From Cruorifilaria tuberocauda (taxonomy: Eukaryota; Nematoda; Chromadorea; Rhabditida; Onchocercidae): a stretch of 64,000 bases of DNA. Numbering within the stretch: position 1 is the first letter of the stretch; each line of letters opens with the position of its first letter. A program made the position numbers and the translations under genes. The stretch lies in the NCBI GenBank assembly GCA_013365365.1, contig JABVXU010000037.1, positions 62,001-126,000 on the forward strand, read 5' to 3'. Positions 47,801-61,462 of this stretch are shown here, in pieces. The notes under the pieces are model-generated. The model made no database searches. It was not told the DNA's origin and saw nothing but the letters and a program-made list of their open reading frames with translations.

Positions 47801-50800
47801 TGTATAAATATGAACACATCACACATGCATGCACGCACATCAAACTGTATTTATCTGTCAATCCAAGCAACGGCAATCATTAATTGATTTGTTTTAATGG
47901 AATTATTGAAACGAAGTAAATTTCAACTATTCGTTTATACCAGTAGTATCATATTAAATTGCTGGTTTTAAATTCATTCACTAAAGTTTGATAAGTCGTC
48001 CTTGTCTTCTTTAACTTCCTCTTAATTCGATTTTTGTCTCTTTCTTGCAAAGGTTTTTGTAATGACACCTTACCGTATATCATTGACCAAAGTTTGATGA
48101 TAGTGAAAAATGGGATAAATTTGAAAATGAATGAATGTACAGGATGAGGATTGATAGCGAGTTAATTTTGTACTTTTAAAAATTTTCCGATCATTACAGT
48201 TAGTGGTACCTTTACCTCTCTGCTTTTCCATTCTTAATTATATGAAATTTGAACCTACTATTTCATGATCAGTCTAATCATGAATTTATTCCACTATAAT
48301 TCATAATTTACATAATTTTTCAACTCGTTTTTAATTTAAAAATTGAATTAACTCATTAAATTTTCTTTCAAAGCTCCTTACCTTCTTTCACTTTATACCG
48401 AACACCGGATGAAATTTTCGGAAACTTAATGTAATATTCCTTTTTTCTGTTATATTTTAAAATTTAACCGATTTTATTTTTTAAATCGCTGTTACTGTTC
48501 GAGAGAAAGTACCAACATTTATAATAATTACGATAATTATCATTGTTCCATTTTAAAAATCTTGAATAATTATGTCAAATTATTATTATATGATGAGGAA
48601 TAATAAATAAGATAAAACGACATTGTTAACCATTATCAATTATTATAAATCATTTAAAAGCTGACTGATATAATCAATTTTCATTTATTTTGAATGATAA
48701 TTATGATTTTTCTATGGAATTGTAATAAACATTCCAATTATAGCAATTTTATTATTCATTAAAGGAAATTTTATAAGTTATTCATAATTAATGCAATTGT
48801 CCCTAAAAAAGTGCAATAATCAAAGTTGGAATAAACTTTTCCTGTATATGACAGATGAAATATGTAAAAAACGACCATAAAAATAGAGAAAATTTTATGG
48901 GTTAATTTTATGGGCTAATATCTTTCATTTTTCTTCGTCTTTTAACTTCTGAATGAAATGTATGATTGAAAAGATTGCATATAGTTTGTATATAAGAGAA
49001 TATTTATAGTAGGGTTATTTATAGTAAGTTATGCATTTTTAAGACTAAATACTATTTTGAATTTCTTTTATTTCTATTGTTCAATTTTTTTTGAGAATTT
49101 GGATGACTGACTTATTCACATAGAAAATTTATTTTATCAAATTATTTCTTCATTTTCTTCCATCATTTCTTTATCGTCCTATTGAAGAATCAAAGTTTCA
49201 AGAAAATCATTGTATTCCATTCCTTGTCTTCCTTGCGGAAATTTCAAATCTTTCGAATGTTTGCTTGTTTTACGGTAGCTAACAGAATTGTAAATTTCAG
49301 TTGATTTATTAATTTATCAACATAATGACCTAAATATTCATTCACATTTCCTTCTTTTTGATATTGAATTGAGTGAGGAAAATGTTGCACTCTCATTTGT
49401 ACTCATTGCTAATCAATGATTTAAAGTAAACATTGATGATTAAACAAGAAGCGATTGTATCATTATTTTGCACCCTCACAATAGCTAACCTGAAATTCAA
49501 CGCGTGGTCGATTAGTGGATGTTAACAGCAGTGATATCTTTAGATAAAAAGATAATAAAGAGTATAAAAACAGAGTAACACATAACATCAAACCGATTTT
49601 AATCAAAAATATTTCATATTTTAAGAATTTAGAAATTTTTTAAATTCAAAGACATTTCTAACTTCGCTACTCTATCAGGGGCAATGATGAAATGGAAGTT
49701 TCTAAATTGTAAATTTACTGGAAAATGATCAAGGATAATTGATAATTGCACAAAATGATAATTGATAATTATTAAATTTTAACTATATTTGCACAAAAAA
49801 TCTCCGGACTTTTTAAAACAAATTGCAAATTTAGCGTCCTCATGTCACTCATCATCTTATCATTTATCAACATTGCAATTATCATTATCATGAAAGAGAT
49901 ATAATCTATCTGCAGAATTATTGCGATACATTTAACAGCAGCAGTGTTTGCCTTGAAGAAAATTATGAGTTCTCTCCATCACTTCACTGAAGATGTCGAA
50001 AAAGCGGAAAATGATAAATCCACAGATAATGAAATCATGTTGGAAAGTGTTTGTGGAGATGTACTCAGTCACTGAGCACTTTGTAACTGAGATTGATTTA
50101 CCTTTGTTTTGCCGTACGTCTGCACAATTATTATTTCAGTTAATTTATATATCCATGATTTTTAATTTTATATATCGCTTATTTCAAGTTATAAATAATA
50201 GCTTACTGCCCAGTTAAAAACTCATTTTGAATTCACTTCAAATAAGGAAATAAATTCCGACCATTTGCTATCAGCTAACTCTCAACACTACTCAATACTT
50301 AACAAAATAGGAACTTGAATCATGTAATACACGAAGTGTCCTCACAAATCTCTTAACAACGGATAAAACTCCTACAGATTTTGTTAACCATTATCATGAT
50401 TCAAAATATCATATTAAGAATATTACTTCAAACTATCACCATTGTCGTCATTACAGCAATATTAATTTTCATTTTTGGCGTTATCATATTATCACTCATT
50501 ATCCTGTTCTTTATAATCATTATTATTATCAGAATATTAATTATAATCGTGATAATACTAATTATTACAATCATTATTATCATGATATCAGTTATTGCTT
50601 CATAATATTATGATGATAAATAATGTTTACTTACAATGCACTGAGGAATGAAAGAGAAGTTAAAGAGAAAACAGCAAAGTAATATAATACTGTTGATTAT
50701 AGTTTTTGTACACAAGGATTTGTCTGGACCTGTATAAAATGAACCAAAATTTTTTTTCCTTTTGAAATACAAATGGAAATAATCTTTGGTTCTTTTTTCC

Positions 50801-52494
50801 TTAGCTCTATGAATAATCATTGAACAATTGTTGTTATTAGCTGAATATTGAGATACAGTTGACAGTTTAACACTTTTATAAGTGAACTAAGTGAATCACA
50901 AGGCACACAGACTTCTTATTGTTATCATATTAATGCAGTAAACACTTAATAATACAGAGATTGCTTGAAGAAATAATTTCTTAACATTTGATTTGAAATT
51001 TCATTTAGAGGTGGAAAGGATAAGAAGAGAAAGGAAAGGTAAATGTTTTTGTTTTTCAATGTTTCGTCTATCAGATCTGTGCTTAGGCACTCTCTACTAA
51101 ATGATTTCTCCTTTCTTCCTCTCTTTCACACCTTAAAAACAATAAATTATGGAAAAAAATAAAAAATCCATCAATTTTATTTCTTTTTTCAAAAAAAAAA
51201 CTTTTACTCTCTTTTTTCATTTCCCTTTTTGCTCTTTGATTTCATTTTCCCTTTATGTATTATTCCCTTAGCTCGCTGTTGTTCTAATAAAATTCTCTAA
51301 GTATAACTAAGCTTTAATTTAATGAAACTAATTGAGCTAATTAATGACACATATTTACTAATAGCTCATACAATTCGCCAATCAATACTAATATTCACAA
51401 ATTACTTACTGTAAAATGCCATTGGAATGTTTACTTTTCACTTTTTTTAGCTTTAAATGTGATTCAAATGCTTCTAACAAATGTAACAAAACATTCATAC
51501 ATAGCACAAAAACAAATAAATTTAGGCATGCACACATACATAAACATACACATGCATATTCACGCATACACGCACACACACGTGTATACCATGGATAAAT
51601 AAGGATAATTATATTTCATTTATGATTTCGTTTTTAATTTTCTACCATTAAAATGATTCTCGTATGAGGTCAATTCAAGTTCATCTATTATTGCAGGCTT
51701 CTCATACTATATAATTACTTCTCATCAATATCTCGAAAATGGTAAAAAGAAGTGAAATTTTAGAGTTCTTGTTCATTATTAAAGTTTCATTAATTTATCA
51801 GTAGTTCTTAGGTAACAGAATTTGTTGTAGAATATTGTTTTTTACTTTTACTATATAAAATTTCATACGTGGATTACAATGGAATGCCCAAATTACAAGG
51901 CCATGCAATGTCATTCATCGCTATAGCAACCATTAAAGATTTACATCTAATTTTAAATTTTGCATTTAATTAAAAAAACCCTTAGATTATTTTGTTATAT
52001 AATAACTGAATCTATCAATATTTCCATCTCATTGTTCTTGTTTTTTTCCTTACTTTTCCTTGCTTCTTTTAAATTGAAAGTTTGAAAATGAATAATTCAC
52101 TCATTTATATTATTTTGTTTTTGTTACTGTTTAATTTCAAAGTTTTCACTATGCTAATTAAGTTTTGAATTTTGCAGAGTGCTACTTGAAATTACCTTTA
52201 TTGGAAAGAAATTGAAAAGAAAGAGAGGAAGGAAGGAGGAAAGAGTGCATCATAGTAAGAATCGAAAAAATATTTATACCTAAATAATCGAAAATATCCA
52301 ATGTCTATAGCAACCGGTATATCTATTATTTGTTGATTATTTGTTTATGACAGTTTAAAAATGGATAAATAAATAGATGAAGGAAGAGAGAGAGAAAGGA
52401 AGAGAAAATAAAAAAAGGAAAGAGAAAAAAAGAAATGAAATGAAAAGAGAAAAATAATTGAAATAAATTGCTTTGTTAAATGAATTTATCAAAG
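41870..52494. other. 10.6-kb gene-poor stretch upstream of the NHX gene
   Basis: No conserved exon was found on either strand. Contents: a pentanucleotide repeat at 43961-44005, ATT/ATC-rich low-complexity sequence at about 50380-50605 that creates an all-hydrophobic pseudo-frame, and a CA/CATA-rich tract at about 51525-51580. The missing first exon of the sodium-proton exchanger probably lies somewhere in the right half. Confidence 0.5.
43961..44005. repeat. (GATTC)5(GATTT)4 pentanucleotide repeat
   Basis: Five perfect GATTC units are followed by four GATTT units, which suggests that one C-to-T variant unit expanded separately. A CGATCGATCG run lies just upstream (43941-43950). The repeat accounts for a repetitive minus-strand frame here. 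Confidence 0.95.
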
Positions 52495-55400
52495 TTTTTT
52501 CATATTTCTTATGGCTATTAACATCTCTGAGGTTAGCAACGGCCAACGAGCGTGAAGTTAAGGGAAATTGGCGAGACTTTTATGAAATTGCACCTCAGGT
52601 TGACGAAACGCCAGGACATTTCCAAGTATGAATTCAATTCTCAACTTTTTAAAGTTTCGAAATCATGCAAATGAATTGGGTTCATCATTTAACTATTTAC
52701 CATTTCTGTCTGTTTTATTTTCTCATATTTTTTTATTAAATTTTATTCTCTATTGATTGTTTTGAGAGAAGCAGGTATGAGGAATTAATTTAATTAAAGT
52801 TTGAGTAATGGAATTAAGTGTATTTCAAGGTGATCTCATTCAACTGGGAAGAAGTTCAAAAACCATATACTATTGCAATATGGTTGTTACTCGCTGGGAT
52901 TGCTAAAATGGGTTTGTTTTCATGTTTTCTTTTTAAAATTTATTTTTTTATAGACTAAAATTTTCTTCATTTAATTAATTAAAGAAAAAGAGAAAGAGGA
53001 AAAAAGGAAGAAATTTTTTCCAACTTCAACTCTGACAATGATTATTGGCTTATCTTTGCTGCAGTGACGTGGCTCTACGATATTAATTTACATTACTGTA
53101 GCGGAAACGTGAACGTCTGTTTGTTGCTTTACACTTGTTAGCAGCTTATGACGTGTATTATCAAGTTTTGTACGACGGCTTTCCTCTCAATTTTTAAATG
53201 AAATAAATGCAAACATTTTAATTACCAGTTCAAATTGAAAATTACAACTTCAGTTTTACTAATATTAATTTTTTCTTTTTTGAAGTAATCTTCGAAAAGA
53301 TACATTTATATGATCGATAAACAGTATTTCATATATCAAAACGGGTCGCGGACACGTTTCCGGATTCGTCGTTACTGATTGTCGTGGGTCTTATACTGGG
53401 TGTTCTGCTGAAATTATCCAACGTTAATGATTCAATATTCAACCTTGAAGCATATACTTTTTTTCTTTACTTGCTTCCGCCAATTATTTTTGATGCTGGT
53501 TAATTTTTAATTTCCATTTTTAAATTTGAAAGTTACTCATCATTTATCGATTTTTATCAAAAGTAAATTTCAAAATTAGCACTGAATAAGGGAAAGAGGA
53601 CGACGAGATTTTCACGCAGAGAAGTAATAAAAATATCCGTGTAAATTAATAGAGGATTCAGCATGTTTGCAACGTTAGGAATAATCTAACGACTTGAATC
53701 ATAAGGATATTTCAATTCAACGTATTCATATGAATTATTCTTGTATTTCCAACTTGGTTGAAATTGGCGTAGGACTGTATAACTATAACTTTATTATTTC
53801 ATTTCACCTTCACTTTCAGGTTATTTCATGCCAAATCGAGCTTTGTTTGAAAATTTTGGCTCTATTTTGGCATTTGCCGTTATCGGAACCATATGGAATT
53901 GTCTAGCGATCGGTAAACCTTTAATAATTTAATAAAATTTCTCAGCTTTTTGCGTATTTTAAAATTCTGATTTCAAAATCATGAACCCAAGAAACTCCAT
54001 GCTTTAACTGAAAACATATTTATTCAATCACTAATTGATTTGCAATGAAACATAAGACCAAAAAAGAAAGCATAGATAATGCATTCGGATCAGAAAATTT
54101 TCTTGTCAATCAAGCCTTGCAGCAAAAAGAAATAATTTATAGGAAATTACCGTGTAAGGTTTCTGATATCAGAAAAATCATTATATACAAATTGATTTTG
54201 CTTCGAATGTTAACTTATCATGTCAAATAAAGCACCTTTTAATCAGTTAAAAAAGTTATTAAGTAATTAAGCATATTAAATGCTCAGAATTTAACAGATT
54301 AAATAAATATTTTCAGTCTCATTTTTCGCCGAATAATTTTTCCTCTTTCAAATTATGTATTTCAGGCTCATCATTATATGGCCTTGGTTTATTAGATATG
54401 TTTTCAATTAAATTTTCCATTTTCGAAATTTTCCTCTTCTCGGCATTAATAAGCGCTGTTGATCCGGTAGCTGTAATAGCCGTTTTTGAAGAGATTCACG
54501 TCAACGAAACTCTTTTTATAACTGTTTTCGGTGAAGCGTTATTCAACGATGGCATCACTGTGGTATGGTAAATTTCCAATCAACAATTAATTGATTTTTT
54601 TAAACGAAATATTAAGTCATTTAATTTTAAATGGGAGCATTTAAAAGCAACAGTATTGCAATTTATGCTTATTTTGGATCTGAATTTCAGGTTCGAACAA
54701 TCTGAAGACTTATTCTCAATAGACCTGTTATTTATCTCTAAAACGTTTTTTTTATCGTAAAAAGATTATTTAAATATTGACAAAAAAATTATTTGTAAAA
54801 TATATTTGTTTTGTATGCTTTTGCTCAGGTGCTATATCAAATGTTCCGGAAATTTGTGTTGATTGGAAAGGACAAGTTAATTGTGAGTGATTATTTTGCT
54901 GGTGGAATAAGTTTTTTTGTCATTGGTCTTGGCGGTACAGCCATTGGTCTTTTCTATGCTTTTATTGTTAGCTTCATCACTAAGTAAGTCCCTTTTCCCT
55001 TAGAATTTCTTCATCAAATAAGCATAATAAAATCTGTTCAAATCATTGATTCAAAAGCTATCCTTTGCTAATATTATTTTATTCTTAATATTTCAAAAAA
55101 GTTTCGAATTATTGAATCTATCAAAAAGTTGTAACATTCTTTCAGAAACACGCATGACCTAATTTCGCGAATAATTTTTTAATTAATTAACTTCAAATAT
55201 AATCTATTTAAGGAAAATTAGCATGGAAAAGTAGGGATTTAACAATTGAAAATTTGAAAGCTTCATCTTACAGATATACAGATAAAGTTAAAATATTGAA
55301 TCCAATTTTCATCTTTCTAATACCGTACATGGCGTATTTAACTGGTGAAATGTTTGGGCTTTCATCCATTTTAGCGTAAGTCATCTATGGAATTTCACCA

Positions 55401-58400
55401 AGTAATAATGAAAACAATTTGCTGACAATTATATAATTTTTACTATGGAAAAATGTTAAATATGCGAACATTCTTCTCCAACTTATCCAATCTTAAATCT
55501 AAGAAAGAAATTTCATGCTGTGAAAGCTTATGAAAGTTGAAAAGCGGAATGAAGTGAAGTTATTTTAATTTCAATTAATAGAAAATTCCAGAATTGTTGC
55601 CTGTGGTATGGCTATGAAGCAATATGTGAAAGGTAATATTACCGCAACGGCTGCTACCTCCGTCAAATATTTCATCAAAATGTTAGCACAGATTTGTGAA
55701 ACGGTCATTTTCATGTTTCTTGGCTTATCAACCATTTCCAGCAAGCATCACTGGGATTTACCGTTCATCGCACTCACAATTATCTTCTGCTTAGTTTATC
55801 GCACCATTGGTTAGATATCTTTCCTTCGTAATTTCCCATTGTCGTCTCTTCGATTTTTCACAGCAATTTTCTGTATTCTTCCAAAATTATTGAAGTTTAA
55901 ACGTTAGTTTATTTCACGTGTTAAGTTTACAGGAGTGATAGTACAATGTGCTATACTGAATCGTTTCCGGAAACAAAGATTCACTCGAATTGATCAGTTC
56001 ATTTTATGTTATGGTGGATTACGAGGAGCTATCGCTTTCGGCTTAGTAGTTTCTATGCCGAATAACATTCATGCTAAAAGTATGTTCACCACAGCCTGTA
56101 TAGCTGTCATCTACTTCACCGTATTTCTACAAGTTAGTTTGATAGTTTCAATTTCCGGATCCGGTTTGTTATTGAGATTGTGTTATCGGAAGACACTCTG
56201 CATAAAATGAATGACAGTTAATAGCTCTAGCGGTAGTTCAGCGGTAATTTTCTGCTTCACACTTTGTTTTCGACTCTAATACTGACCACAAATAGCAAGT
56301 ATCATAAAAGACAAATACCTGCCTTACCATATATTTGAAATAATTACTTTTTTAATTATATCCCAAACTTTTTTTAGATTTTTTAAATAAGATATTATAT
56401 TTGCAGCGATAAGAAAATAAGAAAAAATTCATTTCAAATTTTAAGTTTTAAATTTAAAACTTTTATATGCAATGAATATCATATCATATTTGCAGGGAAT
56501 AACAATCCGACCTTTGGCCACATATTTACACATTGAACGTGACGTGGAAGAAGCTCCTACAATGATACAGAGTGTTTACATGCGGGTACTTTCAAACGAA
56601 CTTTGAAAGTTGTTTGTTGTAATTTAATCACCAATGATAGAATAGAAATTGATAATGTTGTTTAATCACTGATGATAGAATAGAAATAGATAGTGGACAT
56701 TTAGAAACATCCAAAACTCTTACTTTACTTCTTTTAAATCATTTAGAAATTGTAGTTAAGAAATTTTTTCATATTTTCTTTTTATTGTTCAGCGAAGGAA
56801 AAAAGAGCAAATAATGGCGCAGCATTTCAGCTTTTTGCCAAAGGTTTAGCGACTAATATGCTTTCAAAGTATTCTAAGAATTATTAATTTAAATCACTTT
56901 TTGATTAAATTCTTGCCAGTTTTTAACGAAGTTCTTTAGATTTAATAATTTCTAACGGATAGGAATAATTTGCACTTAATCATTTTAAGTATTTCGATTA
57001 TACGATGGCTGGTGTGGAAGATATTGCCGGTCAAAAAGGTTACAATTCAATACGCGATGCGTAAGTTTGTCAAAATTTCATATTATGCAAAATTAATCTT
57101 TAATATAAGATTAATAAAGAACACATCCGTAGCTCACGAAATCTATTAAATTTGAAATTCTAAACCTGTAATGAAATTACCCATTCTTCACTCTAAAAAG
57201 CTTGCCTTCCTAATACATCTATAAGAAGGAACTTATAGTCTTCCTTAAGTTTAACGACTGAAACTTTAATGATTGTGAAATTTAAATTATTATATGAATA
57301 TGTCAAGTTAGAACTACAATTATAAGCAACGTTTTCCCCCTTCTATCTTTTATTTTTAGTTCAAATTTAGCTAAATTAATATAATTCAATAAAATTGCCT
57401 TCTCTCATTTCGCATTAAAGAACAACAATACAACAAAACTTTCTGATTAAATAGCCGAAGGAAATTTATAAAAAAATTTGACAATTAACAATGTATATGT
57501 TCATGCATCAATTTTCATTTCAAAAAAAGTCGAAATTAAGTTTTCATTGCATAGAAGAAATTTTTCTTAGAAAGAAGTGAAAGAAAGGAAGAACGAAATG
57601 AAATATCATAACTTGAAAAGAATAAGAGAGAAGTAAAATAGGCAAAATCGAGAATTGAAATTTTAGCTTTGAACGTTTAAACGCGACAATCTTCCGTCCA
57701 CTCCTTATGAGAAATCAAAAGCCACACCAATTCGACGCTTCAAAAATCATTCGAGCCTATACAAAAATAACATTAAAAGAAGCTATGGAAATGGCCAGCG
57801 ATAATATTAAGCCTAACATTCACGTATCAAGAAAATCGTATGTTTCCAACTCAAATTCTACCTTAGAACAATTTGAGTCTGTTCATATTAGACCTAACAT
57901 CTGTTCAACTTTTATTAGAATATCAAAATTTACTGAAATTTTATAGTAACATTAATTTATGTGCTTAAATTATAAGAGAAATTGTATGGGTTATTTCACA
58001 AGGTATAAGTGATGCTTTCAAAGGTCATGCAAGGTCATGCTACATAAATTAAGAAGTGACAAAACTAAATTAAAAAATTATTTGCAGAAAACTTATGTCT
58101 GATAAAGTCGCTTCATCAACTTACAACAATTTGGAATGTTTGTTCGATGAAAAACCTGGAACAAATGAATCACCAAATCTAAAGACTGAAATTGCAAAAG
58201 TAATAAATTTCCAACTATTTTGTTTAAAAAATTATCGGCTATTTCGATTTTTGAAATTCACAAAAACATTTTGGATTTATAACAGGATTTATAATAATTA
58301 TCTGTTGTACATCTCCTTACCGACAGTATTATATTTTCAATTGATTAAATGATTTCCATGCTATAAATGATTGAACAATCGCACATAACATGAACTTCTA

Positions 58401-58908
58401 AATCAATTATTTGCACTATCAATTTTTAAAAAATTTGGAAAATATTTTTCATGTTTTACAGTACATGGAATCAAGCGAAAATACGGAAGCTCTGTACCGT
58501 ATGTTCAGTCAGTTATTAGATCGTAAACTTCGTGAATTGAAAAAGGATGAAAGTACGATAGAAGAAAATGGTGATGATATTAAGGAAGATTATATGGCAG
58601 AATTTATCAAACCAGGCACCAGTGTTTCAACAATTGACCTTACAGATGTATTCTATCATTTTTCTCTTACTTTCATATATTAATTTTTCATAGAACTGAA
58701 ATGGAAATAGAAAGTGTAATAATAAAGATAAGAGCGAATAATCAGAAAGTAATGTTAAGAGATTGCAATATTGATTTTCACTAATCGTTTCATTTATTCG
58801 TCTTTTTAGCCCAGTAAATTGGAGTGTCGTTCAATGCCAAATGCGTATCACAGTAGTATAAGACGAAGGCGAGTAGCAAGAAGTCAAAGTATGGGAAATT
58901 ATATTTGA
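52495..58908 (+). CDS. NHE/NHX-type sodium-proton exchanger (5' exon unresolved)
   Basis: Fifteen joined exons: about 52495-52625, 52830-52911, 53325-53498, 53820-53912, 54366-54562, 54829-54983, 55274-55375, 55592-55809, 55933-56132, 56496-56585, 56990-57060, 57667-57837, 58088-58199, 58462-58647, 58810-58908. They give about 692 aa after the first resolved codon. Exon 1 as found encodes a signal-peptide-like stretch ([16 protein letters not shown]) but has no in-frame ATG, so a short upstream coding exon is missing. Membrane-domain hallmarks: [50 protein letters not shown], the catalytic [12 protein letters not shown] (family ND motif), and [17 protein letters not shown]. The regulatory tail starts with [13 protein letters not shown] and [11 protein letters not shown], then a hydrophilic tail ending RSQSMGNYI. 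These proteins exchange external sodium for cytosolic protons to set cell pH. The sequence fits plasma-membrane NHE1-5 types better than the organellar NHE6-9 group. I cannot assign an individual C. elegans nhx number. Confidence 0.92.
56615..56692. repeat. Imperfect tandem duplication in NHX intron
   Basis: Two adjacent copies of about 37-40 nt (56615-56654 and 56656-56692) share atgatagaatagaaa and the flanking tgttgt...tttaatcac. They lie within the intron after the exon ending at 56585. No function is apparent. Confidence 0.75.
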
Positions 58909-61462
58909 AAGAAATTTTATCATTTTGGATAATTTGAAAACTTTATCACGTTGTCCAAATTTTCCCTTTATATTTTTTTTGGCCAACCGATAATGAGCTT
59001 ATTTATTTTTTTTCTCTTTAGGTCACTCATACTTTTCATCTTTTTCATTAGTTTGATTATTGTTACTATCAATATTAACAACAGCAATGTTAATATCATG
59101 ATTGTAAATATTATCAGTATTTGTTATTGATGATGATATTTTTGAAAAGAGTAACACTAATTCCCGAATTTATCAAATTTCCTTAAATGAAAAAAGACAA
59201 TAATTTAAATGCATGAGTTTTAGAAAATTCTTATGATAGAAATCTTTTTGTTAAATATATTTTCGTCGTTGTATGTATCAATTTATGCATAGTGTAATTT
59301 TGATCAAAACTTTTGTTTTTCTTTTTAATTTTTGTTTATGCTCAATGTTATCAGTTGGGATTGATCGATTCAATTGATCACTGATATGATATTATTCTGT
59401 ATCGCTTGCATTACCATGAAAATAATTATTTATACACCCTGGAAACATATAAGGATTATTTTGAGAGTAGAAGACAAAAGAAGTTCAACTCAATCATCAG
59501 AAGTTCAGAAGTAAACAAATTCGAAACAAAATAAATTGTGTCATTCACTTTCCTTTCGCTGTATAATTTGTCATGTTACACAGCACTGTAAATTGTCTTG
59601 TGATTATTGATATTTTTCTTGGCAATAATTATTATGAAGTTTGTTAATTATTTCCGAATTGCTGCTTGATTGATGCATTAAATATAATGCTTGCAATAAT
59701 TAATTTCTAATAATTATTAAAGTTTGGTGAAAAACACATGCATACTTCCGACATTTTCATTCGCAATGAACTAAGAGTAAAATAATAGTATTTTTACTGC
59801 TAAAATTTTAAATTTATTCCGTCATAAGTAACACACGCACATATACTTGTGAAATGCTTTGTGCCAGTGGAAATTAACTATTTAATGTTTTGCTTTAAAA
59901 TGGAGTAGTATTTAAATCTGTGAAATGATCTAATGATAGGGAAAATTGTTAGGTTTTTCGAAAGATGAAAACTTTGTTATAATTTCTAGCTAATCGATGC
60001 CTTCTCTGTATGGTTCAACCAAGAAATAGAGATGTGACAACTTGTTCGAAATCAGAATATTCTGTATCATTTTCAGTCCAATTTTCAAATTAAAATGCTA
60101 AGAAATCAGCTAAAATGGCAATCATGAAATATAATAATTAATTAAAAAGGAGCAATAAATCGAAATTTAAACTACTTACAAATTGCTAAAAGTCAAAGTT
60201 AAATTTAGACTTTTGATATTTGCATGAACGAATATTGATGATGAAGATAAAAAATTTTTATCAGAAGCGCAACAAGCATCAGATTCGTTACAGAAAATGT
60301 AGTAATGTTTCAGCTTAATCCATGTAAGTTACTATTAGCAGCGAGGCATTGTGTAGAGAAAGAATATCGCTAAAATGATAATTTTATCAAATACTTATAT
60401 GCTTATCAAAATGTTAAAGTTTCACATACATCACACTTCATGCATTTCATTGTAAAAATGTTGCAAAAAAAATTATTGCGTGAAAACAGTATGAAATACC
60501 TTAAAGCAGTATTAATTTCATTTTTAAATGAATTTTTCTCACTTCTTAGCATAGGAAGAAAAAAATAGGACAATAAAATAAAATTTCAAATTGAATTTTA
60601 ATGTATAATACAAGCTTTCATCAAAATAATAAATAGCGAAAGAAGAAAATGATGGATTTGACATCAACAATTGAAAACTGTTCTTATTTCACTTTTATAA
60701 AATAATATATTGAACTATCATGGAGGGAAGTTTCATTATATCAGAAAGCATTAAAAACAAGAGATATAAACTCTCATGGATAAAGGTATGAAATAAGAAG
60801 AAAGAAAAGCGGCATATTACTAATCTTTTTTATCCTTCAAGTGAATTCTGTGCTAGACCAATCGTTAACAGTATTAGCACCATCTATGAAATTTTAATTA
60901 GCCTATGCTTTAGCAAAGAATGATTTGAATATTCGTTCAGGATTAAAATTTATAGTAACCGCTGCGCACTGATATTCTTTCTTCTTCAGTTTTAACTTTT
61001 TCGGTATTACATAGCAACTTTTTAGTTGGATGATCAAATGATCGGTTCAAATTTTAAATTAAATGACTGAAAGCAAATCAGATTACAAGAAATTAATAAT
61101 CAAAAAAAGAAGCAGTTTTCAACGTCATACATATATAAATATGAGTATAAGTAATTCCATGAATAAAATTTGCGCCAATTATAAATCGCATTAATTATAT
61201 ATTTCGAAGGAATGAAATGAGAGAGAATAGGACATTTGTAATAAACGAAGTTTTATAACTGACTAAATTAAAAGTCAAAATTAAATTTCAATTATAAATC
61301 TTTGAAAAAACTTTAAAGTTGCATTGGAAAAATTTTTAATTGATGAATAATTTTATTTTATTTGAAATTCTTCACAAATTTTGGCCCAAATTTTTCATGG
61401 ATCTAACAAAACATCATATTAAAACAACGACACTTACCGTTTGATGAAAAATTTGTTAATAA
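58909..61462. other. Convergent intergenic region, nothing seen
   Basis: Strongly AT-rich sequence between the NHX stop codon and the end of the minus-strand orphan gene. No frame longer than about 60 codons and no RNA gene was recognised. Confidence 0.55.

Noticed and set aside
49965..50075. Small plus-strand frame starting MSSLHHFTEDVEKAEN, considered as first exon of the NHX gene
   Set aside because: Its codon content looks plausible, but no strong phase-1 donor links it to the exon at 52495, the distance is 2.4 kb, and the product is not NHX-like.
50381..50605. 74-codon all-hydrophobic Ile/Leu frame
   Set aside because: It is a translation of ATT/ATC-rich simple sequence, not a credible membrane protein.
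52087..52140. Signal-peptide-like frame MNNSLIYIILFLLLFNFK upstream of the NHX exons
   Set aside because: It could be a first exon, but its only donor (AAA|GTTTTC) is phase 0 while the next exon needs phase 1, and the resolved exon already carries a signal-like segment.
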